64,000 nucleotides of DNA, from positions 1 through 64,000 of the forward strand of contig NZ_LQOY01000019.1 in assembly GCF_002101675.1 (NCBI RefSeq). The letters are read 5' to 3'. Positions 16,118 to 27,214 of the stretch are shown piece by piece. Source of the DNA: Mycobacterium gordonae. GTDB taxonomy: Bacteria > Actinomycetota > Actinomycetes > Mycobacteriales > Mycobacteriaceae. The stretch's first letter is position 1, and each line of letters opens with the position of its first letter. The notes below the pieces were generated by a model. The model was not told the DNA's origin. It ran no database searches and saw nothing but the letters and a program-made list of their open reading frames with translations. Position numbers and translations under genes: made by a program.

Positions 16118-19100
16118 ATGTCGTTCATGTTGGCCAGTCCGGAAGCACTGGCGGGTGCAGCAGCGGAACTGGAAAACGTCGGTGCGTCCGTGAGATCGGC
16201 GAACGCGGCGGCGGCGGCCCGGACGACGGCACTCGCGGTGGCGGCGGCCGACGAGGTCTCGGAGCACATCGCCGCGATCTTCAGTGCCCATGGCCGGGCC
16301 TACCAGGTGCTCAGCGGGCAGGCTGCGGAGTTCCACCGCCGTTTCGTCGAAACGCTGAATACGAGTGGCCAGTCGTACGCACGTGCCGAGGCGACGAATA
16401 CCTCGCCGCTACAGACCCTTGAGCAGACGGCGTCCAGCGTCGTCAATGCTCCCACCCAGACTCTGCTGGGACGGCCGCTGATCGGCAACGGCACCGACGG
16501 GACCGCCCCCGGCCAAGCCGGCGGCGCGGGCGGGCTGTTGTACGGCAACGGCGGTGCCGGCGCCGCGGGCGCAGCGGGTCAAGCCGGCGGGGCCGGCGGC
16601 TCGGCCGGCCTGTGGGGTCAGGGCGGAGCCGGTGGAGCGGGCGGCGCGGGAGCGGTGGGCGGCAACGGCGGAAACGGTGGTCTGCTGTGCGGCGGTGGTG
16701 GCGCCGGCGGCATCGGCGGAGCGGGTGCCGCGGGCGGACTCGGCGGCAACGCCGTCCTCATCGGTAACGGCGGCGACGGCGGAGCGGGCGGCCACGCCTC
16801 GGCTGGCATCAACGGCGGTAACGCCGGGCGAGGCGGCGACGGCGGCTACGCCGGTCTGTGGGGCGACGGCGGCAACGGCGGACAGGGCGGTGCCGGAACA
16901 ACAGGCGCGAATGGAGCCAATCCCGCCACCAACGGGGCCACGGCGCCGACCGGAACGCCCGGCACCTCCAGCGCGGTGACCACCAACAACGACGCGTTCG
17001 CCACGGGCTCCACCGGCGGCACCGGCGGCACCGGGGGTGCGGGCTGGGCCGGTGGCACCGGCGGTCAGGGCGGCAACGCCGCAGCCACCAGCACCGACCC
17101 GACCGGTCAGAACACCATCACCGCCACGGCCGGTCAGGGCGGCCACGGGGGCACCGCCGGAGCCGGCGGCGCAGGCGGGGCGGGCGGCGCGGGCGGCAAC
17201 GCGTTCGCGACGAGCAGCAACACCAGCAGCTACCCCAGCACTGTGACGGCCACCGGCGGCAACGGCGGGGACGGCGCCGCGGGTGGGGCGCCCGGCGGCG
17301 CGGGCGGCGCCGGCGGAGCCGGCGGCCTCAACAACGCGGGCGGTGGCTCCGCCGCCGGCCTCGGCGGCCACGGCGGTGCCGGCGGGGCCGCGGCGTTGGT
17401 CTACGGCAACGGCGGCGCCGGGGGCGCCGGGGGCGCGGGCGGACAGAACTCGGCCAGTGGAGTCGCTGGTGCCGCTGGCAACGGTGCAGCAGGCGGCAAT
17501 GCGGGGCTGATCGGCGCCGGCGGGCACGGCGGAGCCGGCGGGGCCGGAGGGAACCAAACCGGTGGTCAAGGCCACGGCGCCGCCGGCGGCCAGGGCGGGG
17601 CCGGCGGCACCGGTGGTTGGGTGTACGGCAACGGCGGAGACGGCGGGGCCGGCGGGGCCGGCGGGGCAAACACTAACGGCGGCACCAATAGCACCGGCGG
17701 CGCAGCTGGGCACGGTGGGGCCGGTGGAAGCGCGCGGCTGATCGGTGCGGGGGGTCAAGGCGGCAGCGGCGGCGCCGGCGGAAACACCGCCGGACTGGAA
17801 TCCGGTGCGACCGGTGGCGCCGGCGGGAACGGCGCAGTCGGCGGGAACGGCGGGTCGCTGTTCGGCAATGCCGGCGCCGGTGGGAACGGCGGGGCTGGCG
17901 GCAGCAACACGCAAACAAATAGCGGCAGCAACCACAACGGTGTTGCCGGCGGCGGCGGAGGCAAGGGCGGTGCTGGGGCCAACGGCGGCAACGCCGGGCT
18001 ATTCGGCAACGGCGGAAACGCGGGCAGCGGCGGTGCCGGCGGTGGCGGCGGCATCGGCCAATTGGGCACCAAGGGCACTGGTGTGACTCAAGGCGGCGTC
18101 GGCGGTGCCGGTGGCGCGGGTGGCGCAGGCGGTGCCGGTGGTTCCGGCGGTCAGAGCGGGCAATTTATCGGCAACGGCGGAAGCGCAGGCGGCGGTGGCA
18201 CCGGCGGCACCGGCGGCAAAGGCGGTAACGGCGGCATCAACGGCGGCGCCGGGGGCGGCAACGGCGGCACCGGCGGGGTGGGCGGAGCCGGTGGCAGCGG
18301 CGGCACCGGCGCCAATGCCACGCTGCTCGGACAGGGTGGCAGCGCCGGAGCCGCCGGCAGCGGCGGCAAGGGCGGGGTCGGGGGGAACGGCATAGCTGCA
18401 ACTGTCAGCAGCGGTGCAACGGGTGCCACCGGTGGCAACGGCGGCCAAGGCGGCGCCACCGGCACGCCCGGCGCCGCAGGCACCGGTCTGTTCGGCGCGG
18501 GCACTGCGGGCAGCACCGGCGCCGGCGGTACCGGCGGTCTCGGTGGCAATGGCGGGAACGGCGGGAGCGGCGTCAATGCCGCGAACAGCAGCCAAACCGG
18601 CGGCAGCGGGGGCTTCGGCGGGGCCGGCGGGCAGGGCGGTCAAGGTGGCGCCGGCAACGGCGGCACCAACGGCTCCGGCGGGGTCGGCGGTACCGGAGGC
18701 GTCGGCGGCAAGGGCGGCACGGGTTGGACCGATACCGGCACCGGCGCCACCGACGGCGGCACCGGCGGTCAGGGCGGCGCAGCCGGCGCAGGCGGCCTGG
18801 CCGGCACCGGCGGCACAGGTGGCAGCGACGGAGCCCACGGCACCGGCGGCAAAGGCGGCCAGGGCGGCACCGGCGGCACCGGCGCCCAAGGCGCCGCCGC
18901 TATCAGCAACATCGAGACCGGCGGCAAGGGCAGCGACGGCGCGGCAGGCGGCCAAGGCGGGCAGGGCGGCTCCTCCGGCAAGGGCGGGACCAGCGGCTCC
19001 GGCGGGACCGGCGGCACCGGCGGACAAGGCGGGCAGGGCGGCACCGGCTGGGCCGACGACGGCACCAACGACGCGACCGACGGCGGCACCGGCGGCAGCG

Positions 19101-20050
19101 GCGGCAAGGCCGGCCTAGGTGGCCTCGCCGGCACCGGTGGCGACATCGCGGGCAGCGCCGGCGCCAACGGCACCGGCGGGGCCGGCGGCAAAGGCGGCAC
19201 GGGCGGCGCAGGGGCCACCGGCGCGGCCGGCAGCAGCGACGGGGATCCCGGCCTCGGCGGCGGCAATGGCGCCAAGGGCGGCACCGGCGGGGCTGGCGGA
19301 GCCGGCATCGGTGGCACCGGTGGTGGCGCCGGCGGCCAAGGCGGCGCCGGTGGTGCCGGCGGCGGTGGCGGCACCGGCGCTGACGGCACCGTGAACAACG
19401 GCGGCACCGGTGGTAACGGCGGCACCGGGGGGGCGGGCGGCACCGGCGGAGTAGGTACCGACGGCGGCGCTAGCGGTCTCGGCGGCACCGGCGGCGCTGG
19501 TGGTGCCGGCGGCGGCGGCGGCCAGGGCCAGGGCGCGGGCGGGAATCACTTCGGCGGCCAGGGTGGCAACGGTGGCCGAGGCGGGGCCGGCGGCGACGGT
19601 GGCAACTCCAGCGGCACCGCAACCAACGGCAGCGGTGGCACCGGCGGCAAGGGCGGCGCCGGCGGCGACGGTGGCAGCACATCGTCCACCTTCGACAACA
19701 TTTACGGCGGCGGCGGTGGCGGCGGCGGCGCCGGCGGCGGCGGTGGCAATGTCGGCACCGGCGGTACCGGCGGCGCAGGGGGTGGCGGCGCCACCGGCGG
19801 CACCGGCGGCAAGGGCGGCACCGCCACAAACACCAACGCACCGTCTTCGGTGGGATATGGCGGCTCCGGTGGCACCGGCGGCGGGGGTGCCGCCGCCACC
19901 GGCGGCGCCGGCGGCACAGGCGGGGCCGGCGGCACTGGCGGCGCGGGCGGACCCGGCTATGGCTTCGCCCCCCCGTTCCAGGCTCCGTCGGGCAATCCGG
20001 GTAACCCTGGCTTGAAGGGTGCCGACGGTGCCAATGGCCGTCCGGGTTAG
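16118..20050 (+). CDS. Giant PE_PGRS family protein
   Basis: 1310 residues. The PE domain (about 1-95) starts [18 protein letters not shown] and has the export signal YARAE. The linker [11 protein letters not shown] follows. The remaining about 1180 residues are PGRS repeats (Gly-Gly-Ala-Gly-Gly, Gly-Asn-Gly-Gly), with a higher-order period visible as returning [18 protein letters not shown] units and several Ser/Thr/Asn-rich interruptions. A GAGGGGA ribosome site stands before ATG 16118. The sequence ends with a non-repeat tail, [16 protein letters not shown]. The length is large for the family. It should be an ESX-5 substrate. It precedes a PPE gene by 48 bases, so the two may be transcribed together. 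Confidence 0.93.
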   Translation: MSFMLASPEALAGAAAELENVGASVRSANAAAAARTTALAVAAADEVSEHIAAIFSAHGRAYQVLSGQAAEFHRRFVETLNTSGQSYARAEATNTSPLQTLEQTASSVVNAPTQTLLGRPLIGNGTDGTAPGQAGGAGGLLYGNGGAGAAGAAGQAGGAGGSAGLWGQGGAGGAGGAGAVGGNGGNGGLLCGGGGAGGIGGAGAAGGLGGNAVLIGNGGDGGAGGHASAGINGGNAGRGGDGGYAGLWGDGGNGGQGGAGTTGANGANPATNGATAPTGTPGTSSAVTTNNDAFATGSTGGTGGTGGAGWAGGTGGQGGNAAATSTDPTGQNTITATAGQGGHGGTAGAGGAGGAGGAGGNAFATSSNTSSYPSTVTATGGNGGDGAAGGAPGGAGGAGGAGGLNNAGGGSAAGLGGHGGAGGAAALVYGNGGAGGAGGAGGQNSASGVAGAAGNGAAGGNAGLIGAGGHGGAGGAGGNQTGGQGHGAAGGQGGAGGTGGWVYGNGGDGGAGGAGGANTNGGTNSTGGAAGHGGAGGSARLIGAGGQGGSGGAGGNTAGLESGATGGAGGNGAVGGNGGSLFGNAGAGGNGGAGGSNTQTNSGSNHNGVAGGGGGKGGAGANGGNAGLFGNGGNAGSGGAGGGGGIGQLGTKGTGVTQGGVGGAGGAGGAGGAGGSGGQSGQFIGNGGSAGGGGTGGTGGKGGNGGINGGAGGGNGGTGGVGGAGGSGGTGANATLLGQGGSAGAAGSGGKGGVGGNGIAATVSSGATGATGGNGGQGGATGTPGAAGTGLFGAGTAGSTGAGGTGGLGGNGGNGGSGVNAANSSQTGGSGGFGGAGGQGGQGGAGNGGTNGSGGVGGTGGVGGKGGTGWTDTGTGATDGGTGGQGGAAGAGGLAGTGGTGGSDGAHGTGGKGGQGGTGGTGAQGAAAISNIETGGKGSDGAAGGQGGQGGSSGKGGTSGSGGTGGTGGQGGQGGTGWADDGTNDATDGGTGGSGGKAGLGGLAGTGGDIAGSAGANGTGGAGGKGGTGGAGATGAAGSSDGDPGLGGGNGAKGGTGGAGGAGIGGTGGGAGGQGGAGGAGGGGGTGADGTVNNGGTGGNGGTGGAGGTGGVGTDGGASGLGGTGGAGGAGGGGGQGQGAGGNHFGGQGGNGGRGGAGGDGGNSSGTATNGSGGTGGKGGAGGDGGSTSSTFDNIYGGGGGGGGAGGGGGNVGTGGTGGAGGGGATGGTGGKGGTATNTNAPSSVGYGGSGGTGGGGAAATGGAGGTGGAGGTGGAGGPGYGFAPPFQAPSGNPGNPGLKGADGANGRPG

Positions 20051-20098
20051 CCCTGGCCGCTGTCATCCAATTCGGTCCACTTTTCCTTGGAGATCACC

Positions 20099-21751
20099 AT
20101 GACCAATTTTGCTGTGTTGCCGCCGGAGATCAATTCGTGGCGGATGTTTGCCGGTGCCGGTTCCGCGCCGATGCTGCAGGCCGCGGTGGCCTGGGAGGGG
20201 CTGTCCGCGGAGTTGGAGTCGGCCGCCCACGCGTTTACCGCGGTGACCGCGGGGTTGACGGGCCAGGCGTGGCAGGGGTCGGCGGCGGCGGCGATGGCGG
20301 CCGCCGCGGCACCCTATCAGCGGTTCTTGAGCGCAGCCACGGCTCAGGCGGCCGCGGCGGCCGGACAAGCCAAGTCTGTCGCTTCGGCGTTCGAGGCGGC
20401 CCGCGCGGCGACCATTCCTCCGGCGGCGGTGGCGGCCAACCGAAACGCGTTCGTGCAGTTGGTGATGACGAACCTGTTCGGCCAGAACGCGCCCGCGATC
20501 GCGGCGGCGGAAGGCATCTATGAGCAGATGTGGACCCAAGACGTGGCCGCCATGCTCGGATACCATTCGGGGGCCTCGGCGGCGGCGGCCCAGCTGGTCT
20601 CGCTGCCCAGCAATCTGCAGCAGCTGCTGCAGGGCCTGCCCAGCCTGGGCGTGGGCAATAAGGGCAACGCCAACGTCGGCAGCGGCAACACGGGCAGCGG
20701 CAACGTCGGGGAAGGGAACCGAGGCAGTTCCAATCTGGGCGGCGGCAATATCGGCAACGACAACATCGGCAACGGCAACCTGGGCAACGGCAACGTCGGC
20801 ATTGGGAACTTTCGCAACGGCAACATCGGCCTAGGAAACATCGGCAGAATCGCCACCAGCGCGGACCCGGGCCACAACATCGGCATGGGCAACCGCGGCA
20901 ACAACAACATCGGCTTCGGAAACAACGGTGAAGCCAATACCGGCGGCGGGAACGTCGGCAATGCGAACATCGGCGGTGGCAATACCGGTAACAACAATTT
21001 CGGTTTCGGCAACACCGGCAACAACAACATCGGCATCGGCCTCACCGGCAACAATCAGGTGGGCATCAACCTGGCCGGTCTGCTGAATTCGGGCTCCGGC
21101 AACATCGGCATCGGCAACTCCGGCACCAATAACATCGGCTTCTTCAATTCGGGTGATCACAACGTCGGCATTTTCAACACCGGCATCAACCCCCTGCAGC
21201 CAGGCCAGCTGAACAGCATCGGTTTCGGCAACTCGGGCTACGGCAACATCGGCATCGGAAACGCCGGTTTGCTGAACACCGGCATCGGCAACGCGGGAAT
21301 ATTGAACACCGGCTTCGGCAACTCGGGCAGCGAGAACACCGGCTTCGGCAACGCAGGCTCATACAACACCGGCTTCTGGAATTCCGGTGACACCAACACC
21401 GGCAGCGGCAATTCGGGGAACGTCAACACCGGTTCGTGGCATTCGGGCAACGTCAACACCGGCTTCGGCGCAACCACCAACACCGGCCTGGTCAATTCCG
21501 GCTTCGGCAACGCGGGAAGCTCCATTTCCGGGTTCGGTAACGCCGCCGTCGGCAGCAACGCAGCGAACATTTCCGGCTTCGGCAACACCGCCAGCGGCCA
21601 CCCGTTGGCCAACGGCCGCCTGTCCGGCTTCGGGAACACCGGCATACCAGGCCCCCTCAGCTCCGCCACCACCAGCGGATTAGGCTCGGGCTTTTTCAAT
21701 GTGGGCACCGGCCTGTCCGGATTGTTCAGCATCCGTCGACAATTGCCGTGA
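20099..21751 (+). CDS. PPE family protein, MPTR subgroup
   Basis: 550 residues. The PPE domain (1-180) starts [19 protein letters not shown], with the Pro-Pro-Glu motif at residues 8-10 and a Trp-x-Gly turn ([10 protein letters not shown]). From about residue 185 to 520 are the major polymorphic tandem repeats, pentapeptides of Asn-x-Gly-x-Gly type: early ones [12 protein letters not shown], later ones NTGFGNSG and FGNTGxxN. The C-terminus lacks the SVP motif. A TTGGAGAT ribosome site precedes ATG 20099. The gene follows the giant PE_PGRS at 48 bases. It is likely exported by ESX-5, with an undefined surface role. Confidence 0.93.
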   Translation: MTNFAVLPPEINSWRMFAGAGSAPMLQAAVAWEGLSAELESAAHAFTAVTAGLTGQAWQGSAAAAMAAAAAPYQRFLSAATAQAAAAAGQAKSVASAFEAARAATIPPAAVAANRNAFVQLVMTNLFGQNAPAIAAAEGIYEQMWTQDVAAMLGYHSGASAAAAQLVSLPSNLQQLLQGLPSLGVGNKGNANVGSGNTGSGNVGEGNRGSSNLGGGNIGNDNIGNGNLGNGNVGIGNFRNGNIGLGNIGRIATSADPGHNIGMGNRGNNNIGFGNNGEANTGGGNVGNANIGGGNTGNNNFGFGNTGNNNIGIGLTGNNQVGINLAGLLNSGSGNIGIGNSGTNNIGFFNSGDHNVGIFNTGINPLQPGQLNSIGFGNSGYGNIGIGNAGLLNTGIGNAGILNTGFGNSGSENTGFGNAGSYNTGFWNSGDTNTGSGNSGNVNTGSWHSGNVNTGFGATTNTGLVNSGFGNAGSSISGFGNAAVGSNAANISGFGNTASGHPLANGRLSGFGNTGIPGPLSSATTSGLGSGFFNVGTGLSGLFSIRRQLP

Positions 21752-22049
21752 CGTCAGCACGGGGCTCATTATCAAGGGCGATTCATGATGTGCCGGATTC
21801 GGTCGCAGACGTAGATGCGACCGTGTTGCTGACCGCTCGACTCACGTATCGGGGTTGGATCTGCTGTTCTACCGGTCCTTGATCTCCGGTGTTGACGAGG
21901 CCAACGCATCCCGCGAACAGTGCGAGGCTGCAACCTCGTCGGCGACACCAGCAGGGAGGGGTCGATGAGCCCGCCGACGCCTGACTGGTCACCGCTCACC
22001 AGTAGGTAATCCGAACAACCCGTAACTTTCAAGCCTGACATTGAGGAAT

Positions 22050-22527
22050 TCGTTGCCACAGGCCGCGCTTTCGCCGCGCGATGGATGGGCTGGTAGGCGG
22101 TCATGTATGGGAAAATCACGCTGACAAGCACGGCCGGATCCACATCGTCTGGCACCTTCACCGCCAAGGACTCTGCGACACAGACCACTCGGCGTAGCCA
22201 CCCCAAACCACTCGCGCGGCGACACGGTCACCCCGGGCACCAGCGTCGAGCATCGCGAACCGACCTGCTCCACAACACCAACGAACTCATACCCAGGGGT
22301 AAAGGGCGGCTTGGGACGACCTGGATAGGTTCCGGCTCGAAGCAGCGTGTCCGTGAAGGACACGCCCGCGGACAACACGAGGCCACTCACTTGGTGTCAC
22401 GTCGAACCACGTCGGCTGCAGATAGTGGCAGCCCGCAAACTTGGTCGGGACCCAGGACGTGTTCGTCCTCCTCGATGACGCTGAGGACCTCTGGCCCTCC
22501 GTAGCGTGATACCACTACCCGCTTCAT
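22050..22527 (-). pseudogene. Broken MDR-family dehydrogenase/quinone reductase
   Basis: The minus strand from ATG 22527 begins MKRVVVSRYGGPEVLSVIEE, a standard quinone-reductase N-terminus. After GPDQV the frame changes: the next piece reads VLSAGVSFTDTLLRAGTYPG then PFTPGYEFVGVVEQVG, and a third frame gives VVCVAESLAVKVPDDVDPA and VIFPYMTAYQPIHRAAKA. At least two frameshifts and the loss of the whole Rossmann domain show it is dead. It marks the left edge of the accessory island. Confidence 0.75.
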
Positions 22528-22927
22528 CTGCGAACTTTAACTCGAGGCACGAAGTGCGCCTCGCCTCCATTGATAATCTCCACGGAACCGAACTCGCTGG
22601 CGCCGCAACGTCGCCGTGGGGGAGCTTTTCCTCAATCTCCGTTGGGGACTCGGCGCCCGTAGCCGCAAATCCAGGCCTGAAGCCGCCGCCGCAGTGCCCC
22701 GCCACGGAAGCGTCGCCTCGAAGAAGAGTGCGATGACCCAAGCCACCTCGGCAGGTGGCCTCCTGACCGAGCAGTCCTGCGCGGTTGTTGGGCGGGCTCG
22801 GGTGCCTACGGCTGAACCCTGGGAGCGTCCGGTGACCACGGTCGATGAGCGCAGTGTCGCCATTCGCCATAACGGCATCTTCGAAGAAGCTGGCCGAGAT
22901 TGAGCAGGGGAGTTAGGACGGGTTGGT
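22528..22927. other. Gene-free stretch between pseudogene and P450
   Basis: About 400 bases. Open frames exist on both strands but show no recognisable domain and no convincing start. I see no RNA gene, repeat or operator here. Confidence 0.5.
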
Positions 22928-24115
22928 TCACCACGAGACCGGTAGGTCGACAAGCCCGCCGGCGAGCACGTCGCTACGCGCGGTAAGCATCGCGGGATCC
23001 ACCGTCAGGTGCATGGCAGGAAACTGCGGAAAGAGCTGGGTGAAAACCGTCTTTAGCTCCATACGTGCTAACGGCGCCCCGATGCAGTACCGCGCGCCGT
23101 ATCCGAAGGTGAGGTGGGTGGCGTCCCGCCGGGAGATACCCAGACGGTCCGGCTCGGCGAACACCGTCGGGTCGTGGTTAGCCGATTCGATGTCAAGCAG
23201 GACCAAGTCTCCGGAATGGATTGCAACACCATTGATGTCGAAGTCGGTGCGCGCATACCGCGGAATGCCGACGACGCCGCCGCCGAAGGCGGCTGCCCGC
23301 AATAGCTCTTCGACTGCGATCGGAATAACCGTAGGGTCAGCCAGCATCGCCTGCCGTTGATTGGGATTGGTCAGCAGCAGCAATGCCCCGTATCCGATGG
23401 CGACTACCGTGGTCTCGTGCCCGGCGAATAGCAGGAACATCGACAACGTGGCGGCCTCCTCGTCGGAGACGCCGTCAGTTGCACACAAACGGGATATGAT
23501 GTCGTCGCCGGGGTGGGCGCGTTTGTGCTCGACCAATTTCATGCTATAGCTGAACAATTCGGCCAGGCCATGCTCGGAGCGGGAGTGATCGCGCACATTG
23601 GCCGCGTCCTGAGTCCACCCACGAAACTGGTCACGATCGGAGTACGGCACACCAAGGAGCTCGCAAATGACCAGAATCGGCAGCGGCACAGCCAATTTCG
23701 CGTACAGGTCGGCCGGCGGACCCTCTTCCGCGAGTTCGTTCAGCAGTCCGCTGGTAAGCGCTTCGACCCTCGGTTGCAGGGTCCGCAAATGCTTGGGCGA
23801 GAAGTGCGGCTGCAGTAGGCCACGCATCCGGGCGTGGTCGGCCTCCTCGGTGTTGAAGTTGCCTAACGGGCCGCCGAACAATGCCGATTCCCCGATGCGC
23901 GCGGCGGTGTTGGGCTCAGGATGCCCGCGACCCAGTCGGTGGTCGTCAAGCAAACGCCGTACCGCTGCATAGCCAGTGACCAGCCACGCATCATCGCCCA
24001 CGGGCGTGCGGACCGGGTGAATCGTGGCCTGCGACTGCAACGCGCGCAGTTCAGGCGAGGCTTGGAGCGGATGCGCCCGCGTCAATGGCAGCTGAATTGG
24101 TGTGGTCACGGGCAT
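22928..24115 (-). CDS. Cytochrome P450
   Basis: 395 residues, a class I bacterial P450. The I-helix LLFAGHETTVVAIGYG near residue 233 has the conserved acid-alcohol-type oxygen-activation region (Gly-His-Glu-Thr-Thr). The ExxR motif is in VEELLRAA near residue 283. The heme loop FGYGARYCIGAPLARME near residue 341 has the axial cysteine. The layout resembles actinobacterial CYP105-like enzymes. No ferredoxin gene is next to it, so electrons must come from elsewhere. It is divergent from a TetR-type regulator with a palindrome between them, so it is probably induced by a small ligand. The substrate is unknown. Confidence 0.93.
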   Translation of the reverse strand: MPVTTPIQLPLTRAHPLQASPELRALQSQATIHPVRTPVGDDAWLVTGYAAVRRLLDDHRLGRGHPEPNTAARIGESALFGGPLGNFNTEEADHARMRGLLQPHFSPKHLRTLQPRVEALTSGLLNELAEEGPPADLYAKLAVPLPILVICELLGVPYSDRDQFRGWTQDAANVRDHSRSEHGLAELFSYSMKLVEHKRAHPGDDIISRLCATDGVSDEEAATLSMFLLFAGHETTVVAIGYGALLLLTNPNQRQAMLADPTVIPIAVEELLRAAAFGGGVVGIPRYARTDFDINGVAIHSGDLVLLDIESANHDPTVFAEPDRLGISRRDATHLTFGYGARYCIGAPLARMELKTVFTQLFPQFPAMHLTVDPAMLTARSDVLAGGLVDLPVSW

Positions 24116-24133
24116 CCTCTAAGGAAAGAAACT

Positions 24134-24157
24134 CTTGTATAAGATGCCTTAGACAAG
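24134..24157. promoter_or_regulatory. Palindromic operator between P450 and TetR genes
   Basis: CTTGTATAAG at 24134-24143 and CTTAGACAAG at 24148-24157 are inverted 10-base arms with nine matches around ATGC. It stands 19 bases upstream of the P450 ATG and 37 bases from the regulator GTG. A weaker partner (GTTGTAAAGT / CGTAAACAAG) follows at 24162-24185. This is the size and place expected for a TetR-family operator controlling both genes. Confidence 0.7.
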
Positions 24158-24193
24158 GCTAGTTGTAAAGTAACCCGTAAACAAGAGGGGGTT

Positions 24194-24772
24194 GTGGTGA
24201 GTGTCAGCCGAGCTGAGCCGACTCGACGGCTGCCGCGCGAGCGGCGCCGCGAACAGATCCTCGACGCCGCAACCCGCGCCTTTGCCCGGGCAGGCTTTGC
24301 TGACACCGGACTTGATGCCGTTGCCGCAGAAGCCGGTGTCACCCCGGTGATCCTGTATCGGCACTTCGCCTCGAAGGCTGACCTCTATCGTGAAGTGCTC
24401 GACTACGGTTACCGCCGGCTCCGCGAGGCCACCGGGGCGGACGAATTCGATGATGGCAGCATCCCCGCGCTAGTACGTGCAGCCGCTGCTGATCCGGAGG
24501 CCTTCCGACTGCTGTTTCGCTATGCTGCCCGCGAACCCGAATTCTGTGACGTAATAGAACGAGCTCTGGACAACGGGACTGAGATCACGCGCCGCTACCT
24601 TGCGGGCATCGCCGACGAGCGGTGGCGGAGCTGGGCAGCGCACCTATTACCTACCGTCACAATGGACGCCGTGATCGCCTGGCTTGACGCCGGCCGGCCC
24701 GACCCCGATCAGGCCGCCGCGCGCATCCGTCGTATCGTCGACGCCGTAATCCATGCCGCCCAACCCCGCTGA
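24194..24772 (+). CDS. TetR-family transcriptional regulator
   Basis: 192 residues. The N-terminal helix-turn-helix is clear: REQILDAATRAFARAGFADTG, then LDAVAAEAGVTPVILYRHFAS, residues about 17-62. The C-terminal ligand/dimer domain has no match I can name. GTG 24194 follows a GAGGGGG ribosome site; the next GTG is also possible. It is divergent from the P450 gene and probably represses that gene and itself through the palindrome at 24134-24157. Confidence 0.92.
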   Translation: MVSVSRAEPTRRLPRERRREQILDAATRAFARAGFADTGLDAVAAEAGVTPVILYRHFASKADLYREVLDYGYRRLREATGADEFDDGSIPALVRAAAADPEAFRLLFRYAAREPEFCDVIERALDNGTEITRRYLAGIADERWRSWAAHLLPTVTMDAVIAWLDAGRPDPDQAAARIRRIVDAVIHAAQPR

Positions 24773-24978
24773 TCTGGCAATAGCACACTGACGACGACCA
24801 CATTCGCAAGCCGTTATCGGACGCGGTGACGCAGCCAGTTTGCGCTGTCAACACAACATCGTCGGCACAATCCCGGCCAGAGCGGCAGGTGCACACAGTC
24901 TGGTTGGAAGGGAGAGACCCGTCTGCCTGGCCTGCGTCGGGCAAAGACCAAGGGTATAAGCCGATGGTTGAAAGTGTG

Positions 24979-25425
24979 TCCTGCCAAGCTGCGACTCCGG
25001 TGTTGGGCCCAGGCGTTCAGCTCACCGATCACACGACATCGCGATCGGTCACCGGGTGTCCGTATCCGGCCAGCACCAGCTCGGTGATCGCCTCCAAGTC
25101 GATCACGTCAGCCTTGACCCGCCGTCGGCCCTGCACGCGACGCTGCTCGGCGACCTGAGCGGGATTGAGCTCCAACACTTCCCAGCCGTCCGGCCACCGA
25201 TGGTCGAGCACCGGGCGGTGGTAGTGGCCGGCGGCTTCCACGCCAACCTTCACCCGACCTGCCGGCGGCACCACAGCCGTGGCCCGCGCCGCCGCTGCGG
25301 TCAGACCCAACCCGGTCATCGCGAACTCGACGGACCGACCAGCCGATGACGCGTCGCGTCGGTCATCGAAAACAATGCCGAAGTCTTGCCGACATCAACG
25401 GCCACGACGATCGTGGACGACGTGA
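24979..25425 (-). pseudogene. IS110-family transposase remnant
   Basis: Minus-strand pieces in three frames join as an IS110-type (DEDD) transposase N-terminal half: TIVVAVDVGKTSALFSMTD with the first catalytic Asp, VKVGVEAAGHYHRPVL with the Glu, GWEVLELNPAQVAEQRR, then VKADVIDLEAITELVLAGYG with the Asp residues, and IGELNAWAQHRSR. At least two frameshifts separate them and the C-terminal serine domain is missing. It is a dead fragment of a mobile element. Confidence 0.75.
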
Positions 25426-25572
25426 CTGGAGCTGCATGCACAGACACAACAACACCTCCGGGGCGTGTCACGAGGTCAACGTGCGTCAACACGCGGACCC
25501 CGGAAGGAATCAGTTACAGATCCCTTCCTGACACCTCCGGAGGCATTTTGAGAAGGACCAAGCCGATCTATA

Positions 25573-26040
25573 TCAGCCGACTTTGGTCAGGGAAAATAAT
25601 TGATGGTGGTCAACGATGTAGCAGTTCGGTGGGACGTGTGGGATGTCCACCTTAGTGTAGGGCGTGAAGTGCACTTCCCCGTTGAGCGTAACAGGGTCCC
25701 ACCACTGGACTACGCTCACCGGATGGTATCCGCCATCGAATAAAAAGTCGCCCATCACATATAACGGACACTTCAGACCATCGGGGATAGTCCGCGAATT
25801 GACGTATTGGCCATCTTTTAGTGGAGCGTCGAAACTCGACCCCAGCGCAGTCGTCACGTGCGCGATGCAGTCCGGATTGCATGTCGTACTGACAGTCCAC
25901 GTCCCCGTACCGCCGTCGTCGTCGGCGTAGAGATAGACACCGTCCATCGCCGGAGGTTCCGCCTTGGCCTGCGGTGCGGCCGCGCCAAGCCCCACTCCGA
26001 ACAACACCGCAATCGCTGCGGGCGGAGGCCACATTCTCAT
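25573..26040 (-). CDS. Small secreted protein, function unknown
   Basis: 155 residues with a signal peptide (AAIAVLFGVGLGAAAPQAKA, cut before EPPAMDG). The mature part has four cysteines (CNPDC, KCP, NCY) that could form two disulfides, and the strand-rich TGTWTVSTTCNPDC and PVSVVQWWDPV segments. Such proteins are common in slow-growing mycobacteria and are described only as hypothetical exported proteins. ATG 26040 is used; ATG 26034 would also keep the signal peptide. It stands alone within the island. Confidence 0.8.
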   Translation of the reverse strand: MRMWPPPAAIAVLFGVGLGAAAPQAKAEPPAMDGVYLYADDDGGTGTWTVSTTCNPDCIAHVTTALGSSFDAPLKDGQYVNSRTIPDGLKCPLYVMGDFLFDGGYHPVSVVQWWDPVTLNGEVHFTPYTKVDIPHVPPNCYIVDHHQLFSLTKVG

Positions 26041-26650
26041 GCGTGTTTCCGTTCTCTTGTCTTACCGCTATCAATGGCGAGGTTCATGTCCCTGCTGGTC
26101 ATCAGTGTGACCCCCACTTGGCCACTGCGGGACTTCTGACGAACGTGCGTCTGCCGCGGATCACCGGATGAGCACATCTTGTCGGAGTGCCAAAACTTTA
26201 ATTGAGGGGACGGTGAATTTAAGCGAGCCTCTCAATGCTGGCGCTGTCCCACGTGGATTATCGTAATAGTGCAAGAGGGCAAGCATATTTAGACGCACCA
26301 TTTTCTTGATCGGATTTGTCAACAACGGTATGCCCGGCACACCCAATGTTTAGAACTCGTGCACCGGCCATTAACTGTCCTAGGGGGCACTTGCAGCGTC
26401 ATCTGCCTTCCGGCTGTGTCAGGTCGATAAGCGGTGTAGTTCAGAATGGTCATCATCCCGGCTTCCAGGTGCTAGCCGTGATGACCGAGGATCCTGGGTT
26501 ATCGGCGATCAGCACAGCAGTGAGTTTCTGGTTGGGCAGCACGATGACGGCGACTTTGCGCAATAATTGGAGGGTAGCAGCGCGCCCTGTGCCGTGCTGA
26601 CGACAGGCGGCCATGGAACATCGCTTTCGTCCGTGCCGACAAGTACCCCA

Positions 26651-26665
26651 TACCCCCTGAGGGTA
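26651..26665. promoter_or_regulatory. RicR/CsoR-type operator, exact consensus
   Basis: TACCC-CCTGA-GGGTA matches the TACCC-N5-GGGTA palindrome bound by the copper-responsive CsoR-family repressors RicR and CsoR of mycobacteria. On the minus strand it continues GGGTATGGGGTACTTG, like the second box at 26945. A frame leftwards from it includes a 53-codon reading (MAACRQHGTG to STWKPG) that could be its target, but this is weak. Confidence 0.6.
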
Positions 26666-26944
26666 CGAGCAGGTGGCGCGTGTGACAAGGAGCGGGAAGG
26701 TTACGAAAGGCCCGTCGAACACCTTTCTGGTGCATGGCACGCTGTGCCCGGGGGACCTTCGGCGCCGGCAGGCCACCCGACCCCTGTGTTGGTCCAAAGT
26801 TGAAGGCTCGCGGTTCACCGCTTGGAGCACTTTCCTCGCAGTAACTGCCCGCATTTTGACTGACCGCCTGCTCGGTGGCCTCGGGTCAAGCCGTCACCGC
26901 AGAGCAACCCATGTCGGTTGTGGGGCGAGATTGGCCACATATGG

Positions 26945-26959
26945 TACCGTCCGGGGGTA
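26945..26959. promoter_or_regulatory. RicR/CsoR-type operator, one mismatch
   Basis: TACCG-TCCGG-GGGTA differs from the TACCC-N5-GGGTA consensus at one base. It shares GGGGGTATGGGGTA with the first box but in opposite orientation, as if two diverging copies of one promoter. No metallothionein-like cysteine-rich frame follows within 250 bases. Confidence 0.45.
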
Positions 26960-27214
26960 TGGGGTATACGCGACCGTCGGCCGATGCCCGATGTACCGGC
27001 CGGGCACACCTAACTGGACGGGCCTCCGCGCTGATCGCTGCTACGCGCCAATTGGGGGACACCCTTCCGCTATCATCGCGCGCCGAGCAAGAGGCGTCAT
27101 CCACATCAGATTTCGCGCAGACGCACATCGAACGCTCAACGACACTGACGAGTTCCGGCGGCAGCCAGCAGCCTTAAGGCACGCCGATACCAGCCAGCGG
27201 GGTCACCGGATACG

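Larger units (their letters stand above)
26041..27214. other. Long gene-poor interval holding two copper-type boxes
   Basis: About 1.17 kb with no domain I recognise on either strand. The left 600 bases are lower in GC than the core genome. The only clear structures are the two CsoR/RicR-like boxes described separately, at 26651 and 26945. Confidence 0.5.

Noticed and set aside
16508..19990. Short repeated units that could look like a CRISPR array
   Set aside because: The units lie within one reading frame of Gly-Gly-x codons, vary in length and have no unique spacers. No cas genes are near.
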